Below are positions 5,810-5,861 of a stretch of DNA of 5,861 nucleotides, piece after piece; positions within the stretch are counted from its first letter, which is position 1; each line of letters begins with the position of its first letter. Both the position numbers and the translations under genes were made by a program. Location of the stretch: NCBI GenBank assembly GCA_002772825.1, contig PFDM01000050.1:771-6631 (forward strand), read 5' to 3'. Source of the stretch: Parcubacteria group bacterium CG10_big_fil_rev_8_21_14_0_10_38_31 (lineage in GTDB: Bacteria > Patescibacteriota > Minisyncoccia > GCA-002772825). The notes under the pieces were generated by a model. The model was not told the DNA's origin. It saw only the letters and a list, made by a program, of their open reading frames with translations, and searched no databases.

Positions 5810-5834
5810 TCCGCAAAGGTTAAACCTTTGCGGA
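5810..5834. terminator. 11-bp perfect hairpin near the right edge, terminator-like
   Basis: TCCGCAAAGGT (5810-5820), loop TAA, then the exact complement ACCTTTGCGGA (5824-5834). With six G-C pairs it is the most stable-looking hairpin in the window, standing in very AT-rich sequence 168 bases past the reductase stop. Neither side has a proper T-run (AATTAAATCC on the plus strand, TTGTCTC on the minus strand). It may end transcription of the reductase or of a leftward gene beyond the window, or be a transcript-end stabiliser or dispersed repeat unit. Confidence 0.4.
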
Positions 5835-5861
5835 AATTAAATCCTATCAGATTTGAATAAT

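Noticed and set aside
1..5861. CRISPR arrays, insertion sequences, tRNA or rRNA genes, and recoded stops
   Set aside because: No regularly spaced direct repeats, transposase-like frames, terminal inverted repeats around genes, or cloverleaf/rRNA-like sequences were seen, and long frames contain no in-frame TGA.

Overview
This is a moderately AT-rich bacterial chromosomal segment with strongly AT-rich gaps. Three features together suggest a Candidate Phyla Radiation (Patescibacteria, Parcubacteria-like) genome. One is a long single-anchor VirD4/TraG-type ATPase of the kind common in those genomes. The second is a small helical partner gene immediately upstream of it. The third is a monomer-type, B12-dependent ribonucleotide reductase. 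TGA is used only as a stop and never inside a long frame, so the Gracilibacteria/SR1 code (TGA = Gly) is not in use. The lineage is inferred from protein style, because no marker gene is present.

Layout: (1) Positions 3-128 (+) are the last 41 codons of a membrane protein truncated by the window edge. (2) Positions 129-235 separate two convergent genes and contain two A/T-rich hairpins, one a perfect 14-bp inverted repeat. (3) Positions 236-3121 (-) are a two-gene operon. It is transcribed leftwards as a 135-residue soluble helical protein and then a membrane-anchored ATPase of about 823 residues, with only a few bases between them. (4) Positions 3122-3362 are a divergent control region of about 240 bp. 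It has two outward-facing extended -10 elements with the identical sequence TGCTATAAT. The left one would give an mRNA that starts at or next to the ATG. The right one would give a leader of about 88 nt carrying a small hairpin. (5) Positions 3363-5642 (+) are an intact class II adenosylcobalamin-dependent ribonucleoside-triphosphate reductase with an N-terminal ATP-cone. (6) Positions 5643-5861 are non-coding, with a weak terminator candidate and an 11-bp perfect hairpin near the right edge.

How the genes work together: the operon and the reductase share a control region, but I see no functional link between them. The reductase makes deoxynucleotides and needs cobalamin, and no B12 synthesis or uptake gene is visible here. 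The ATPase and its small partner look like a DNA- or protein-translocation motor pair. No relaxase, VirB4, pilin or channel gene is present, so whether this is conjugation, DNA uptake or a lineage-specific system cannot be decided from the window. I found no mobile element, CRISPR array, tRNA or rRNA. The best candidate for something under-described is the small-protein/ATPase pair; the rest is largely ordinary.
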